This document shows positions 42,931 through 54,620 of a stretch of 64,000 nt of DNA, piece after piece. Every line of letters starts with the position of its first letter. Position 1 is the stretch's first letter. The stretch is taken from the NCBI GenBank assembly GCA_964007475.1, contig OZ023274.1, forward strand, positions 60,568,573 to 60,632,572, in the 5' to 3' direction. The DNA is from Hybos culiciformis. Its lineage: Eukaryota; Arthropoda; Insecta; Diptera; Hybotidae. The position numbers and the translations under genes are program-made. The notes beneath the pieces are model-generated. The model worked only from the letters and a program-made list of their open reading frames with translations. It had not been told where the DNA came from and searched no databases.

Positions 42931-44726
42931 AATAAATATTTAAAATGGCCAAGTGCATAAAAGACATGACGCCGATCGATTTTTTCAAAGCGACTAGTTG
43001 ATTTTTGTCCTTCGACTGCTGCGGCCAGTCGACTTAAAATTACTTGTTTTGAGGGAATTCGGCGGTTAGAAAAAATTAAAAAAAAAATTAAAAACCACCG
43101 ACTACTTAGAGATAAAAACATTTAAAAATTCTAAAATACTTTTTAAACTCAAAAAGTTTAGTGGCATAATGGCTATATTAAATTATTTCAAAATGGCTAG
43201 ATTTATGGCTGCATGGCAACACTGATTGCCAGATGATTTCTACTATATTTTAAGCTGTAAACACAATTCCGGTTACAACTATATTATTAGCGACAATAAT
43301 GTATGAAAAAACAGCAGCGTGGCTTAAATCATGTTTTCTTTTTGTTGCCCGAAAAATTTAACCTAAAATAACTTTTTCCTGCCTGAAAAATTTCATATTT
43401 ATTAGTACTTCTTCTGAAAAGGAATTGGAGAATAAAAATATGCATTGCATTAATGGAATTTAATGTCAAAAAAAATTTATACTAGCAAATGACACAATTA
43501 CAAATTACTTCAAAAAAAATCTGTTTCAGTTAAAAGAGCATTTTCAAATATGCCTGCAAAATTTGGCATTAGTATTTTTTCCGAAAAGTTATTGTAATAA
43601 AAATATTCCTCCTGCATTTTATTAGTGTAATTTAATGTCAAAAATAAATTACTCTAACAGACTAAAAAAAAATTGCATTAAGAAAAATTAATATCAAAAA
43701 TAAATTATTTACAAAATATGTGCATGTGGAACATTTTTATTCAGAATGCATATTTATATTCCAAAAACTTCTTGAAAATTAGCATTAATAATCCGCTCCA
43801 GCTCCTTATAATTGCTCGCGCTCCGCTCTTACCTCTTCTCCTAGCTCCGCTAGTTTCACATTAATAAAATTTTTAATAGTTTTGTAAAAAAAATTAAACA
43901 CGTAAATTTAGTTAAATAGTGGAGATCCACTTTTTTGAAATTATTAATTTAACATCAAAAATTATAAAATGAAAAATTTATATTATTTGGTGTTATCAAA
44001 CAGTGGAGCGCGGAGCAATCAATATTTTTCGTGCACCGGCTCTACTCACGCTTCAACTAAAAGGTCGCAGCTCCGCTGCTCCGAGCTCCAGCTCCGACCT
44101 TCGCTCCAAAGGCCTGCTAATAATTAATAAATGAAAATTTTTTTTTATTATTGTTTAAAATAAATTTCTCTTTCAATCGAAAACAAAAAATAGTATTTTC
44201 GACTTTTATTCTGAGAGTAGGTTATTGCGCTGATAAGCTTCATTGCTAGCGGCTGTCAGTTTTATCATCAGCAGACACATACATTTTTTTTTTTTGACAA
44301 TAAATATCACATTTTTGACAATAATCGTCACATTTTTGACACTAACATTTTTTCACTCTCAATCACAATGCCCCAAAAGAACTTCAATAATATAATTTAT
44401 AATTTATTAATTTTTCTATTTTTTCATCTACATTTTTTTTGTTTTGTAACTCTCCAGTTTTTCCCCGGTCAAAAGTTGGCAGCCCTGAGAATATGTTACC
44501 GTTTTTTTGTCCTTTTTTTTAACTTACAATACTTTTACCTTTTTTTTTGGATATTAAATAAAAACCGCGACTTAATTATTTCTTTTGACTACTTTATTGT
44601 TCGAATTTTAAAATTACAATGAATATCTTAATTCTAATTTTCTGAGGTTTAAAAGGGAATTGAAATTTAAATTCCACAATTTTGATTTAGTACTTTGACC
44701 AATCAAAATTGGGAATGGGCGGGATT
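42931..44726. other. AT-rich stretch with a GCTCC-rich inverted patch
   Basis: At 43795-43855 and 44000-44108 the text is dominated by GCTCC and CCGCTC words on one side and CGGAGC on the other (TTGCTCGCGCTCCGCTC against GGAGCGCGGAGCAA). This gives an inverted-repeat region of about 300 bp, possibly a small foldback element. CAGCCCTG at 44481 is another hAT-like tip. No gene is seen. Confidence 0.45.
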
Positions 44727-44995
44727 AAATAATTATCAAAGTGCATAATAAACACTTTGATAATTATTTGAAATTGTAATACGAGTATCGTTTATTTTTA
44801 ATTCTTTATTAAAATAAACAAAAATGTTAAATTGACATTTTTGTTTATTTTAAAAAGACTTGAGAATAATATATTAGTTTTGAAATATACAAAAATGTTA
44901 AATTGACACTTTTGTATATTTCCAAACCGATAAACAATTTGCACGTTAAGTGCTGCTATTTTATACAGTTGTAAATTGTTACAACTGTATAAAAT
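44727..44995. repeat. cluster of four short hairpins, each with a 17-bp core stem
   Basis: Stems: 44727-44743 with 44753-44769 (perfect, loop 9); 44811-44827 with 44835-44851 (perfect, extends to 19, loop 7); 44882-44898 with 44906-44922 (one mismatch, loop 7); 44958-44974 with 44979-44995 (perfect, loop 4). Hairpins 2 and 3 share ACAAAAATGTTAAATTGACA across the loop. The other stems are unrelated in sequence. Confidence 0.9.
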
Positions 44996-45566
44996 GAAAT
45001 CATGGGAATATGAATAAGGAAATAGGTAAGTATAAATAAGGTAAGTAAAAAGGGCGCAACATTATGCATTGAGAAATAAGATGATTCAATCTGTGTCTTA
45101 CCTCGATAATAAGGAGCGGTCACTCTATTTGATTATTTTTGTACAAGATTATTATCTTATTTTTAGTTTATATAAATTATCGTTTATAGTTTAAATAAAT
45201 TATCGAATAAAGGGACCGCATAATACAAGGACCGGACCTTATATTCGAATATTTTGTTGAAACTCGTAATTTTTAAGTAAATTTATAAAAAAGTGTATTT
45301 TTGTATTTTAAAATTTTTATTCATTCAACTAAATATAAATTATCAAAATAAAAATTAATAAAACAAAAATATTTCTTCATTCAACTAAATATAAAATAAC
45401 AAAAAAAAAATTAAAATAAAAAAGAACTAAAAAGTAGTTTATATTTTGTAACCATAATATTCTTTTGATATGCAAGCAATAGTAAATTCTTTCGAATAAT
45501 TATCCATTTCAAATATTATTTGTTCACTCGAACGTACTCTTCGTCGAGTTCAATTAACTTGATTTT

Positions 45567-45962
45567 CTAATTCTCATACAATAATACAGCCTTAATTTCT
45601 AAAAAACTTGTGGTAGAAACCCCATTTAAAATTAAATGAGTGTCTTTTTCATTAAATAAACCTTCAAAAAATTTATGTGTGTTAATAAATCCAACAATTT
45701 TGCTTCCATAACTTTCCATCCATTCCGCAAAATCCAATGCTTCGTCACAGACTAAGCTTTTAACACACATAAAAAAACTGTTTTTTGTGCATGGCGGCCA
45801 AAACCATTCACTTGGATCCTCATCAAAATAAGAATTTTGAACCAAAATATCTCCATATAACTCCATCCACTCGTGTGTATCCATTAATGGCATCAAAAGT
45901 TGCCATGAGTACTTTACCATCACTCTCATATAGATGCCAATATGAGAGGATAGAAGAAGCAT
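45567..45962 (-). CDS. hypothetical 131-aa open frame
   Basis: I do not recognise this protein. It is acidic and rich in aromatic residues, with two similar WME segments (HEWMELYGDIL and AEWMESYGSKI), which suggests an internal duplication of a short helical unit. It contains DPSEWFWPPC and three cysteines in the middle. It sits inside the candidate inverted-repeat element at 45101-47397, so it may be a transposon-borne frame. No start context or splice signal decides its extent. Confidence 0.35.
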   Translation of the reverse strand: MLLLSSHIGIYMRVMVKYSWQLLMPLMDTHEWMELYGDILVQNSYFDEDPSEWFWPPCTKNSFFMCVKSLVCDEALDFAEWMESYGSKIVGFINTHKFFEGLFNEKDTHLILNGVSTTSFLEIKAVLLYEN

Positions 45963-46229
45963 GCAATGGATAAATTATATAACCACCAAATGATGCTTAA
46001 ATCAAGCATCAAAAAAAAAAAAAACCTGAATTATAGAAAAAAAACATGAAACTCTAAAAACAGGTCTCGTTTCTGATAAATAACGAAATCACAAGTGACA
46101 TATCACATAACACAAAGAATAGTTTTCTAGATAAAAAAAAAAAAAAAAACTTTAAAGAAAGAAGATTAGAAGAGAGAATAAATTAAAAAAATAAAGAGTA
46201 AAAAAAAATAAAAAATAGAAGTTAAATAA

Positions 46230-47130
46230 TTAAAGTCTTCCAATGTTAGAGAAAAAAGAATTAGCTTTTAAACCAACTTTAGAGATATTAAGGTCAAAAA
46301 CATGATGGTTTTTATTATCAAAAGCAAGCATTCGAGAAATAGTATCGTTGCATCCATATTCGATTCTATGGTAAGCAACTTCAAATAAGTAAGTAGTTCG
46401 GAGGCTTCTTGTGTTAACTCGAAAGTTGATCTTCTCCAGAATAAAAGGAGAAATAATTTCACCAATAATAATTTGATGAATGAAAACAACATCTGCAAAT
46501 TCACGTCTGTCTTGAAGAGATTCAAGCTTAATGAGATTTAAGCGTTCTCTGTACAGTGGGAGGATTAAGTTATCCTCCCAAGGAAGATGCCTCAATGCAA
46601 ATCTAAGAAAATTTTACTTGAGAGGTATATTTGAACAATGTCTTACAAGAGATGTAAAAGAAGTCTGGTTATAAATGGGTCACAGAACTCTCTTGACCAA
46701 CGTTTAATAAAACCTAGAGTGGAATTTGCTTTATTTACAATTGAATTTACATGTGGTTTAGATGTCAATAGGTAATCACATAAAATGCCGGATCTCTAAC
46801 CTCATTGCCTCTGGGAATAAGAATATTATTAAGTGTATATTGAAAATAAATAAGATTTCTTTTCCTTGAAAATGAAATATTTTGATACTTAGTCACATTA
46901 AGAAGAAGATTCTTAATACACCAAAGGCCAAAGCTATTAAGGTCAGTTTGTAAAAGATCGCAGTCTGAAGGACTAGAGATTTTTTTACAAATATTCATAT
47001 CATCGGCATAATCTTGTGATCGCTATAGAAAATCATGAATGAAACATCTTTAATAGCGATTACGAAATCAAGTGGACCAAGATGGCTACCTTGAGGCACT
47101 CTAGAAGTAGCTGTGTATGTTGTAGATGTA
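46230..47130 (-). pseudogene. LINE relic (RT C-terminal half), minus strand
   Basis: On the minus strand, in order and in different frames: RVPQGSHLGPL near 47100; the catalytic DYADDMNI near 46995-47015; CDLLQTDLNSFGLWC and LLLNVTKYQNISFSR in 46765-46998; and the tail RLNLIKLESLQDRREFADVV with LEKINFRVNTRSLRTT in 46230-46595. This is the thumb and tail of a Jockey-like LINE. The YADD active site is intact but frame changes and the missing 5' part make it dead. It lies opposite in orientation to the other LINE at 13955. Confidence 0.75.
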
Positions 47131-47397
47131 GCAGAGCGAAATTTGACACTCAATTAAAGGACAAAATGTGAAAATGTTTAGACGAATATTTTCGGTAAAT
47201 CGTTGTTTACACGAGTTATTTTATTACTCGTTTAACTGCGCTTCGATTAATTAAATTTTTTTTAAAAGCGGTTTATGGTGAGAGATGCAAAAGTTGTTGC
47301 TTAATTTTTTCGAACAGAGGGACCGGGCCTTCTATTTAAATAGAAGGCCCGCCGGTCCTTTTATTCGTTTAAAGGGACCGGTTCTTATTATCGAGGG

Positions 47398-47895
47398 AAG
47401 ACAGTGGCTTGTTCCGTAGTAGCTTTTTTCACCAGTTTCATCAGTTACAACAAGATACAAATCTAAAAATAAAATAAAATAAAAAATTTGAATGTCCCGC
47501 TTTAATGTGAATAATTTTTTATTAACAAAAAAATCACGTGTGAATGCCTGCAAACTAAAAAAAATTGAAATATTTTTTTTTATAAATTAAAGTTCATTTA
47601 AATTCATTAATTAAAAAATATATTACGAATAATGTATATAAGGTAAGAAATTTTATTTTATTTTTTTTTGTTTCAATATTCTGAAAATGTAGGTAATAAA
47701 CTGCAATAAGGAATTATATAATGTTTGGAAAAAATATTTTCTAAAAGGAAAAAAAATATAAATTATTAATTTTAATTTTATTTTTCGAAAATATTTCTTT
47801 ACTTTTATCTTAGAAAAAAGTTATAAATAAAATTCTACTTTAAAAATAGGATCACCATTGGCTGATAAAAAGGGGACATAATAAAGAGTATTTAG
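47398..47895. other. AT-rich stretch without recognised genes
   Basis: No repeat or gene seen apart from poly(T) runs. Confidence 0.5.
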
Positions 47896-48156
47896 ATGTC
47901 GCAGAAAAGTTTTCAAAATGCAATGTCTATACTTGCTAAAAAGCAAAAACAAGACGAACTGCGCTACAAAGAATTAGATTATTTCGTTTGGATTCAGTGT
48001 AGTCGTGATGAATCGGCCTTAATACAATGGGATGAAACTTCTAAAGATAGTGTTGGAACCGTCACAGAAGCAGATTTAATTACCAATGAAGAACTGTCAG
48101 TGATGATGAGAGCTTCGATTGTACAGAAGAACCAACTCAGTTGTGAGACGATTTGA
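47896..48156 (+). CDS. hypothetical 86-aa open frame
   Basis: Starts at an ATG and ends at TGA. It has a basic helical start (MSQKSFQNAMSILAKKQKQD) and a beta-rich middle (YFVWIQCSRDESALIQWDET) followed by TVTEADLITNEELS. The composition looks coding, perhaps a first exon or the start of a transposon protein. Some 150 bp downstream it runs into the dispersed repeat family. No family is recognised. Confidence 0.3.
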   Translation: MSQKSFQNAMSILAKKQKQDELRYKELDYFVWIQCSRDESALIQWDETSKDSVGTVTEADLITNEELSVMMRASIVQKNQLSCETI

Positions 48157-48319
48157 GGCAATGGGCTATAGATACTAATATTCCTGATCAAAAAGTTTTA
48201 ATTTGAACGGAAAGTACGGGAAACGATTCAATTATTCAAAAAGATATTATTTGGTAAGAGCTTTTGAAAAATTTAATAAAACAATTTTTACTAATACATA
48301 TTTTCCTTCCAGAGTCCTG

Positions 48320-49725
48320 TGGATCCGTAATTAATAACAAATTTAGTTAACATATCTTATACTAGTCGATTGTAAGCCGCCTAAGGCGCCCGTTGAACAC
48401 TCATGAAAAAAAAAAAACAATAAAAAAAAAAAAAAATTGCGTTAATGAATCAGCCAGTCAGCCAGTCAGTCAGCGTAAATATTTATATTAATAATGAAAT
48501 TTCTTTAATTATCAAAAAATCAAAAAAGTCCTAAAATAATATATAAACAAAAACACTATACACAATGTCTTTACATTTCGTTTATCTAGCATTTTTGATT
48601 TAAACAGATTTTGGACTTTTTGGGCCATTCCGCTTAATTGCTCCTAACCAAAAATTTAGGTCAAATAACCTTTATTTCAACGAAAAAAATGTTTTTGATA
48701 AAAAAAAGGTGTTTGGTCTTTTTTGGGTAGGAGACCCCCTCCCCTCCTGTTCCGATCCAAAATTTTCATGCCGGCCACGTTCATTTAACGACAGGTAACT
48801 TTAACGCCCGTTGAACACTCATATAAAAAAAAATAACAATAAAAAAAAACAAAAAAAAAAAAAACAAAAATTGCGTTAATGAATCAGCCATTCAGTCAGT
48901 GATGAGCGTAAATATATATTTTAATACTGCTTTAATGCGTATGGGAGAGGTAATTGCAAAGAGAGAATATAGAGATAATTTATAATAATAAATAAAGAAC
49001 AAGACAAAATAAAACATAAAAATTCCCTTCTCTTTTGAGAAGAAAATATAAAGAAGAATATACAAAAGAGAAAAAAATACGTTTGGGTATTATTTTTATA
49101 ATTCAAATACGAAGTTATTGAAGAAGAGGTAGAAGGGATAAGAAATATTGCTTGAAAAAATAAATTATCTTCCCTTTACTTTGTTTATTTTTCTTCTTTT
49201 ATCTTCTTCTTTATTTAAATTTTATTTTAATTTCTCTTTCTTTTAGAGATAAAAGAAAAAAAGGAGAAATATTATCGTTATCTTCTCCTTGCTTTTTCTT
49301 TTGAAGATAATTTAATGAACTCTGGTATTGAGTGCTCATTTTTATTTAGCAATACATATGTTTGTTATATGTGAAGACATTTTTTTTCTCATTTTCTTTT
49401 TTTGTTATTATTCTGTACTGAAATATTGTGAGTGCGAGTGATATTATTTTTGTGTATGAATTACGCAGTTCTCATTTTTTTTCATTTTTTTTTGTATTTG
49501 TCTGCACTGAAATATTGTGAGAGATATTTGTTTTGGTTGGGTATTACGTAATATTCAAAACATCTAAATGATTTCATTATATACGCTGATGCATCTAAAT
49601 GATTTCATTATTCACGCAGATGTATCTAAATGATTGCATGTGTATTGACGCATATAATACTCCATTTAGTGATCTAAATTCTATAGCACTAAATACAACA
49701 TAACGATCCCCAACGCATTAAATAT
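48320..49725 (+). repeat. dispersed repeat family copy 4, the longest, with an internal 430-bp direct repeat
   Basis: Begins AATTAATAACAAATTTAG, shared with copy 3. The blocks CGCCCGTTGAACACTCAT and TTGCGTTAATGAATCAGCCA occur at about 48387/48438 and again at about 48804/48869. It continues with TACTGCTTTAATGCGTATGG, a GTGAGTGCGAGTGATATTAT block and the ATCTAAATGATTTCATTATA repeats, and ends AACGATCCCCAACGCATTAA. No coding frame. Confidence 0.75.
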
Positions 49726-50030
49726 TTTTAATGGATGCATTCGAACTATTATATTTTATTTATTTTGCATCAATCTGAATTTATTTATAATACTCTAAAT
49801 TTAAATATCTTATTCATACATTATATTTTATATTTAAACTCTAGCAGACTTATTAATTTTGTTTTTCAAATAATTCACCACGATCACCACACAGTTACTC
49901 CTGATTTTTCTCGGAAATTTAGTTTCGTTTTAATTAAATTTAAAAAAAATTAAAAAAATTGCGCTTTCAGATTCGCAAAAGAACGCTATAATTAAAATTT
50001 TATTAATTAAAAAGTTAGCAGACGCTGCTA
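49726..50030. other. AT-rich stretch before the second Harbinger relic
   Basis: Nothing recognised. Confidence 0.5.
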
Positions 50031-50450
50031 ATGAAAAACAAAGGACAATCAGAATCATTTGGTTATTCAATTACTAGCCCATGTATTCAAACACCCCATG
50101 TAAGATGTGGAGAAACACTGATAAAAGACTTAATTTGGGATGACAACAAACAATTTCATAATTTTGATCGACACCAGTTTGAAAATATTTTAGTAAGAGT
50201 AAGTATTAATAATTAAATGATAAAAATTTCTTATTTCAGGTGAATTCTCAAATAGAGAAGCAAAATACCCAAAAGATGCTTGCAATTATCCCTTAAATTA
50301 GCAGTAACATTAAAGTATTTATCTTCAGGAGACTCGTACAGATCTCTAGAAATTTTGTCACGAATTCCTAGAAGTACAATATCATGTTTTATACTTACCT
50401 AAAGTGTTGCAAGTGATTTATGAAGCTTTGCAACCAGGGAACCTGAAAGT
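50031..50450 (+). pseudogene. PIF/Harbinger transposase relic 2 (N-terminal half)
   Basis: A first block (50031-50216) includes HNFDRHQFENILVRV, the usual helix before the catalytic domain, and ends at an intron-like GTAAG. A TTTCAG acceptor at about 50235 leads into NSQIEKQNT and, after a frame change, SLKLAVTLKYLSSGDSYRSLE and SRIPRSTISCF. After another change come PKVLQVIYEALQPGNLK and GTAAGT. This matches the order of Harbinger transposases. The frame breaks show decay. It differs from relic 1, which starts with the same helices at 31912. Confidence 0.7.
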
Positions 50451-50649
50451 AAGTGAGTAGTTTTTAAAATGTTCAAGAAACGTACAGTATGCAAAAAATA
50501 TATATTTAAAAAATGCTTCTTCAACATTTTTTGAAGTTTATACTTCTTTAGCGGCGTTTGATGAATTTTGGTAGAGGGTAAAAAAACATTTTCATATAGA
50601 ATTTTTCTGAGAATCGTCATCATTTTTCTCAGAAAAATTAGAATAAGAA

Positions 50650-51026
50650 TACTTATTTTTTTATTATATTTAAGAAACCCAATATCATATGGACAATATG
50701 GCTTAGTGGCTAGAACATCGGACTGTAAGTCTGAAGGTGCCTGGTTCGATTCCCAATGAAAAGTTTTTTTTTTTAATTTCAAATATATGTATATATAGGG
50801 CCCAATATTACAAGCAAAAAAATTACATATTCCACCAATAAAAAAATTATGTTCAAAAAAATTAAAAATTATTATGTTCAAAAAAATTAAAAAAAAAAAA
50901 TTAAAAAAAAAATGTATTCATTGGGGAATCGAACCTGACACCTTCACTCTTATAGTCCGATGTTCTAGCCACTAAGCCATATAGCCCATATGATTTTGGA
51001 TTTCTAAAATATAATAAAAAAATTCT
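50650..51026. repeat. palindrome whose arms are tRNA-Tyr-like sequences
   Basis: The left arm (about 50650-50757) and right arm (about 50925-51026) are inverted copies, separated by some 165 bp of A/T-rich text. Each arm has an intact A box (TGGCTTAGTGG at 50699-50709; inverted at 50969-50979) and B box (GGTTCGATTCC at 50743-50753; inverted at 50925-50935). The left copy has a perfect 5-bp anticodon stem (one G-U) with the GTA (Tyr) anticodon; the right copy reads ATA. The acceptor stem is absent and the T stem is weak, so these are tRNA-derived, not genuine tRNA genes. Confidence 0.8.
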
Positions 51027-52279
51027 AATAAACCATTCATTTTTTTGTTTTTATTTTATTGTAGGAGAATAAGAAATAATACTCAAAAAAGAAAATAAGT
51101 GTAAGATATTTGAAATTTAACAAACACTCTGTCTCTTAAAAATGTTAAATTAAACGGAACATTATTAATTATTATTTCTTCACGGTAAAAAAAATTGGGC
51201 GTTTTTTACTCTTATTTCTACACCGAAAAAAGTGTAAACTCGTTTTACACATTTTTGTGTTGTTTTTAATTTATAATTATATGGTTTTTTTCTTTTTTTA
51301 GTAATTAATAATTTTCATTTAGATTAAAAATTATTTTACCAAAATAAGGAAAATAATTGCAACATTATTAATATATTTTACTAATTTTTTTTATCTAATT
51401 TAAAACTGAAAAAGCGTAAAACACATTTCACACAACAGATATTGTTTTTCAATCATAAAAATGTTTTTTTTTGTCTTCAGTTTGTAGCTTTTATTCTTTA
51501 TTAGAATGAAAATCTATTAACTAGAAAAAGCTTTACAATCTAATCACGACTTAAGTTCTTTTTACTCCTTTAGAGAAGTAATTTTTAGTTAAAAAATACG
51601 CTATTTATTTTTTCACACCTGAGGTTATAATTTTTAATCCTTATTCAGATTGAAAAGTATTAATAAGAAACTTTTCATCTACTTTTCATACTTGACATTG
51701 TAATTTTTAATTTTTATTAGGACTAAAACGACATTTTCTAAAAAAGGATTAATATTTAATCTTACTTCTACAAATTTATTCTTTATACATAGTTTTTTTC
51801 AATCCGAAAATATACTTTTTAGTTTTTCACAGAAGAGTTTGCAATTTCTAATCCTTATTTGGATTAGATTAAAAACAAGTTCGTAAAAAATAATAAAAAT
51901 CTACTCACATTTTTTAGTAAGAAATTTTTTAATTTTTCCATCTATTTCTATACATATTTACATTTCATAAGATATTCAAAAAATTATAAAAAGACACAAT
52001 TCATCAAACTTCCGAAACTATTTCATGTTTAATTGCTATTTTTGTTGAAGTTGATAATTTTTATGTGGGTCCTGTCGTGAACAAGGGTCGGAGCTGAACA
52101 TTATTTCTTATTTCGACTTTGATATTTAAGCTTTCTCAAACTTCCTTTAACTTATTAGTTAAAAAACATGAAATAGACCTCATAAAGGCATCAGCACATG
52201 AACATATTTTTTAAGTTACTTCAATATCATTATAACAATAGCATTTAGTTATATACTATATACAAATTTAAGAATTTGC
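51027..52279. other. AT-rich stretch without recognised genes
   Basis: Loosely repeated phrases of the form TTTTTAATC(C/T)TTATT occur throughout 51290-51900, suggesting an old degenerate repeat. No gene. Confidence 0.5.
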
Positions 52280-52520
52280 ATAGAAATCCAGACCCTAGTT
52301 CGAATCCTTGGGCTGTAACATTTTTTTCAAATTTCTCTTATCGACATCTCTCCCAATGCACTAGTTTTTGCTCGAAATCCATTGAAACCATGTACAAATA
52401 TTACAATTTTCATCAAAACCCAGACCCTAGTCCGAATCCTTAAACTCTAACCAATTTTCTACGTTCCTTTAATTGACATGTATCCACCGTCATACTAGTT
52501 TTCAGTAAAATCTATTTAAA
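52280..52520. repeat. imperfect direct repeat, about 120-bp period, two copies
   Basis: CCAGACCCTAGT(T/C)CGAATCCTT occurs at about 52287 and 52407. Each is followed by a similar phrase containing GACAT and CTAGTTTT. TTCGAATCC resembles a tRNA B box, but no A box is upstream. Confidence 0.6.
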
Positions 52521-52899
52521 CTTTTATAATATTTAAATATAAAAATTTCTTTTGAGAATTATTTAGACCCTTGGCTGGTAAAGAGCCTCAGAAACCCGGA
52601 ATGATCAATCTCAACTTTTAGTCGAGATGAAAGTGAACGATAGTTTTGGCATTTACACAATAAAAATCGCTTAGCTGGTTCAAAAGTTATAAGCATTTTA
52701 GTGACGGACGGACCGACGGACATAAAATGGAAATATAGTCCTTTTTTTCATTTTTGATGGAAAACGATTTTTTAGGTCATAATACACATTTTCACATTGA
52801 CTCAATAGCGGAATAAAATTACCCCCAAAAAATTTTTGTTTGATTATTTCTTTTGTTTTTTTCGCCCCTCTCACGGATAAATGTTTACCCAAGAAAGTG

Positions 52900-53032
52900 T
52901 TTACTTAAAAAAGTTAATCACTATTTTAGTCTTTTTATTTGAAAACAGAGTAAAAATTGAAAACCATTTTTGATCTTTTTACTCTGTTATCAAGTAAAAA
53001 GACTAAATAGTGAATAACTTTTTTAAGTTTAC
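52900..53032. repeat. 133-bp near-perfect inverted repeat
   Basis: The left arm (52900-52957) and right arm (52975-53032) pair through ACTTAAAAAAGTTA(A/T)TCACTAT, TAGTCTTTTTA and ACAGAGTAAAAA, with only about 17 bp between them. Non-coding. Confidence 0.85.
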
Positions 53033-54179
53033 ACTTTTTAGGCTTAAAATTTGCCCGCCAGAGGAAGAATTGAAAAACAAAAGATTAGAAACAAAAATCT
53101 TTTTAACTTGTCACTTTTTGGGTAAAAAATTGTCCGCTAGAGGATTAAAAAATATAAAAACAAAATGTTTTTATTTGAGAATAATTTTTTTTTCTGTTAG
53201 GGTGCATTAAAATTATATAAAATTAATGATTTGCTGAACCTATAAGACTTTTAAGATTCAAAGAAATTAAATAATTTTTCTTTTTTCAATGTATTTATAA
53301 AATTATCAATTAAATTTAAAAAAATGTTTCCTTATTTTAATTGGTAAAAAATTTCACTTTTCCTTGCAGACAAAAATTAGAACTCATGTATAAGTGATGA
53401 TGTTACTAGAATCTTCCTAAAATCTAAAAATTTTAATTCCAATTTTAGAAGTAGGTGCTAATAAGTAAGCGCACTATTAATTTTTATTTTTTCAGAAATG
53501 AATTACTAAAATAAAAAATGTAATTCTATTGTTCAAAACATATTTACAAATTTTTTATGAGTACAATACGTAAGTACATAATAATTTATTGCAATTGTAT
53601 ATTTCTAGACATTCGCCGTAACTTCAATTCGAAGCATTGTAATTTAGAATCATTGACACATTTGCTAACTTCGTTTCTTTTTTCCAAAAATTTAACTCAT
53701 TTTAATTTGAAAATTTCTCGAGTACAAGTTTCAAGAGATTGTGTGATTTCCTTTGTGATGAGGAAATATTGTTCAAATTTTGTCTAAAAGATATTTGCAG
53801 CAGAGTAAAATTAAATTTGGTTTATTAAATTTTTTTACATATTACAATGTATAATGAAAAGTATAGTTTCGAGTAATTTAAATTCAAAGATTTGAAAATT
53901 AAAAAAAACGTATGAAAAAATATCAAGTAGCGTACAATTTTTATCTAAAAAACACATTTTAATCAACATTAAGAATATTGCAAAATAGTTGTACTTATAA
54001 AATCGAGTACGAGGAATCGAATGGTGCTATTATCTAATAATGACGTATAAATATCATACGTTGTTTCATTTCTGAGCAGACGATATATGATTACAAATTT
54101 TTCATGATATTTTAGTTTTTTTATGGAACCACCTTAAAAAAAAAACGCCTAACATTTAATTTTCGGTTTTGTTTTTTAA
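53033..54179. other. AT-rich stretch without recognised genes
   Basis: A short frame at 53557-53787 looks like chance. No repeat or signal is convincing. Confidence 0.5.
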
Positions 54180-54620
54180 TCAATTTCGATTCAGTTTTCA
54201 GTTATCAGTTTCATTCGATTGTTGTGGCGTGCGTTGTTTGACAAGCGGAAAAATTAAAAAAAAAAATAAACTTTTTTAAATAAAAAAATTTAGTTTTATT
54301 AAATCTAAAAGAAAATTATTTGAAACTTTGATAAAAAAACGAAAAAAGTGAAAAAAGTTTTAATTAAAAAAGAAAACAAAAAAGAAACATAAAAAATTTT
54401 AAACAAAATCTTGTTTAAACATTTTTTTTTAATTAAAATTTTTGCAGGTATCTACAAAAAAATTCGAAAAAAGGTAAGAAAATTAGGTTCAACTGCAAAT
54501 GACTTGTACAAGCTCGATTTCAGTGGAACTCGACGAAGAATAGAAGCGGTTTTGAACAGATTTGAGGGTTCAATTCCAGATCAAGTTTCAGCTAAATAGC
54601 TTGGTCGATACTGCCGTTTC
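54180..54620 (+). promoter_or_regulatory. possible promoter and untranslated first exon of the gene at 55092
   Basis: TTCAGTTTTCAGTTATCAGTTTC at about 54189-54211 contains several copies of the insect initiator TCAGTT. GC-richer text follows (TTGTGGCGTGCGTTGTTTGAC). A TTTGCAG acceptor-like site at 54446 and a GTAAGA donor-like site near 54474 suggest a small untranslated exon. There is no transcript evidence. Confidence 0.25.

Larger units (their letters stand above)
45101..47397. mobile_element. candidate 2.3-kb element with CCTCGATAATAAG inverted ends
   Basis: CCTCGATAATAAGGAGCGGT at 45101 is matched by the inverted GGTTCTTATTATCGAGGG ending at 47397. Both ends have additional GGGACCG or CGGTCC words just inside (45216-45235 and 47318-47380), and the right end carries a 13-bp perfect stem GGGCCTTCTATTT / AAATAGAAGGCCC at 47325-47350. 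It contains an unknown open frame and a LINE relic. No target duplication is clear. Confidence 0.5.

Noticed and set aside
40873..44488. CAGGGTTGCCAAC and the inverted GTTGGCAGCCCTG as ends of one 3.6-kb hAT element.
   Set aside because: The 8-bp flanks do not match and the interior has no transposase; they are more likely ends of separate insertions.
50691..50757. A genuine tRNA-Tyr gene.
   Set aside because: Boxes and anticodon arm are good, but there is no acceptor pairing, the T stem fails at three of five positions, and no intron or flank typical of tRNA-Tyr is seen.
52280..52520. tRNA-derived SINE suggested by TTCGAATCC words.
   Set aside because: There is no A box upstream and no tRNA-like fold; only B-box-like words are present.
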